Assembly: GCA_946480485.1 (NCBI GenBank)
Contig: CAMLJW010000017.1
Location: forward strand, 1-23,921
Length of the DNA stretch: 23,921 nt
Direction: 5' to 3'
Source of the DNA: an uncultured Streptomyces sp.
GTDB lineage: Bacteria > Actinomycetota > Actinomycetes > Streptomycetales > Streptomycetaceae
The notes under the pieces were generated by a model, which was not told the origin of the DNA, searched no databases, and saw only the letters and a program-made list of their open reading frames with translations. Positions 23,731-23,921 of the stretch are shown here, in pieces (positions within the stretch are counted from its first letter, which is position 1; the number at the start of each line of letters is the position of its first letter). A program made the translations under genes and the position numbers.

Positions 23731-23921
23731 GCTCAGAAACGACGGAGACGTTCGACATCGTCGTCATCGGCGGTGGCCCCGGCGGATCCACGGTCTCCAC
23801 GCTGACCGCGAAGCAGGGCCACCGGGTGCTGCTGCTGGAGAGGGACACCTTCCCCCGGTACCAGATCGGCGAGTCGCTGCTGCCCTCCACCGTGCACGGG
23901 ATCGGGAAGCTGCTCGGCGTG
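23727..23921 (+). CDS. Flavin-dependent halogenase, N-terminal part (3' end outside window)
   Basis: The first 65 residues are present. They show an FAD-binding G-G-G-P-G-G-S-T motif (~16-23), L-L-L-E-R-D-x-F-P-R as the end of the second strand, and YQIGESLLPSTVHGIG, a segment typical of FADH2-dependent halogenases that act on carrier-bound aromatic substrates (CndH type). The diagnostic W-x-W-x-I-P motif and catalytic Lys would lie downstream, outside the window, so a related FAD monooxygenase is not fully excluded. AGGAGG lies 5 nt before the GTG, which overlaps the A-T-TE stop. The pairing suggests chlorination (or bromination) of tyrosine on the upstream carrier protein. Confidence 0.8.
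   Translation, partial: MSSETTETFDIVVIGGGPGGSTVSTLTAKQGHRVLLLERDTFPRYQIGESLLPSTVHGIGKLLGV

Overview
This window looks like a secondary-metabolite locus from a high-GC actinomycete, probably Streptomyces or a close relative. The support is a C/G-rich third codon position over most genes, GTG starts, ATGA/GTGA stop-start overlaps, GGAGG-type ribosome sites, XRE-TPR regulators and megasynthases. No rRNA, tRNA, CRISPR array or insertion sequence was seen.

Layout. Left edge to 1007: C-terminal part of a TPR regulator. 1175-3183: a two-gene unit encoding a DHA2-type MFS exporter and a YceI-family protein, closed by a strong terminator. 3350-18279: a five-gene operon, all on the plus strand: (i) a 2847-aa FAAL-T-C-A-T-C-A-T synthetase, (ii) a 1477-aa C-A-T-R synthetase, (iii) a heme protein of the tryptophan-dioxygenase fold with the His-x38-His-xxx-Cys signature of SfmD, (iv) a cation-dependent O-methyltransferase and (v) an MbtH protein. 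18398-20614 (minus): an XRE-TPR regulator and a TPR-like protein. 21019-23921 (plus): a stand-alone A-T-TE protein followed by the start of a flavin-dependent halogenase that runs off the window.

Interpretation. Domain order, the adenylation pocket residues I read (A1 DLFNNALTY, Ala-like; A2 DILQLGLIW, Gly-like; A3 DPWGLGLID, close to the saframycin-family tyrosine-derivative code as I remember it), the reductase ending, the SfmD-type heme enzyme, the O-methyltransferase and MbtH together match the core of a saframycin/safracin-type tetrahydroisoquinoline (THIQ) pathway. SfmA and SfmB equivalents are fused into one protein. In that family a fatty-acylated Ala-Gly dipeptide is reductively released as an aldehyde and used in Pictet-Spengler cyclisations with a modified tyrosine on SfmC. 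The condensation domain of the SfmC-like protein here has HE-xxx-DE in place of HH-xxx-DG.

The most unusual point is the adjacent A-T-TE plus halogenase operon. The A domain reads as tyrosine-type (DASTIAAVC), so the pair could make free chlorotyrosine by loading, halogenation on the carrier and hydrolysis. No SfmM2-like C-methyltransferase is visible in the window. A testable idea is that chlorine takes the place of the usual aromatic methyl group, giving a halogenated THIQ antibiotic. Both synthetase operons are preceded by nearly the same promoter with CATGACA/TGTCATG boxes, which suggests co-regulation. A perfect 730-bp direct repeat of unlike codon composition inside the first synthetase indicates recent subdomain exchange or gene conversion.
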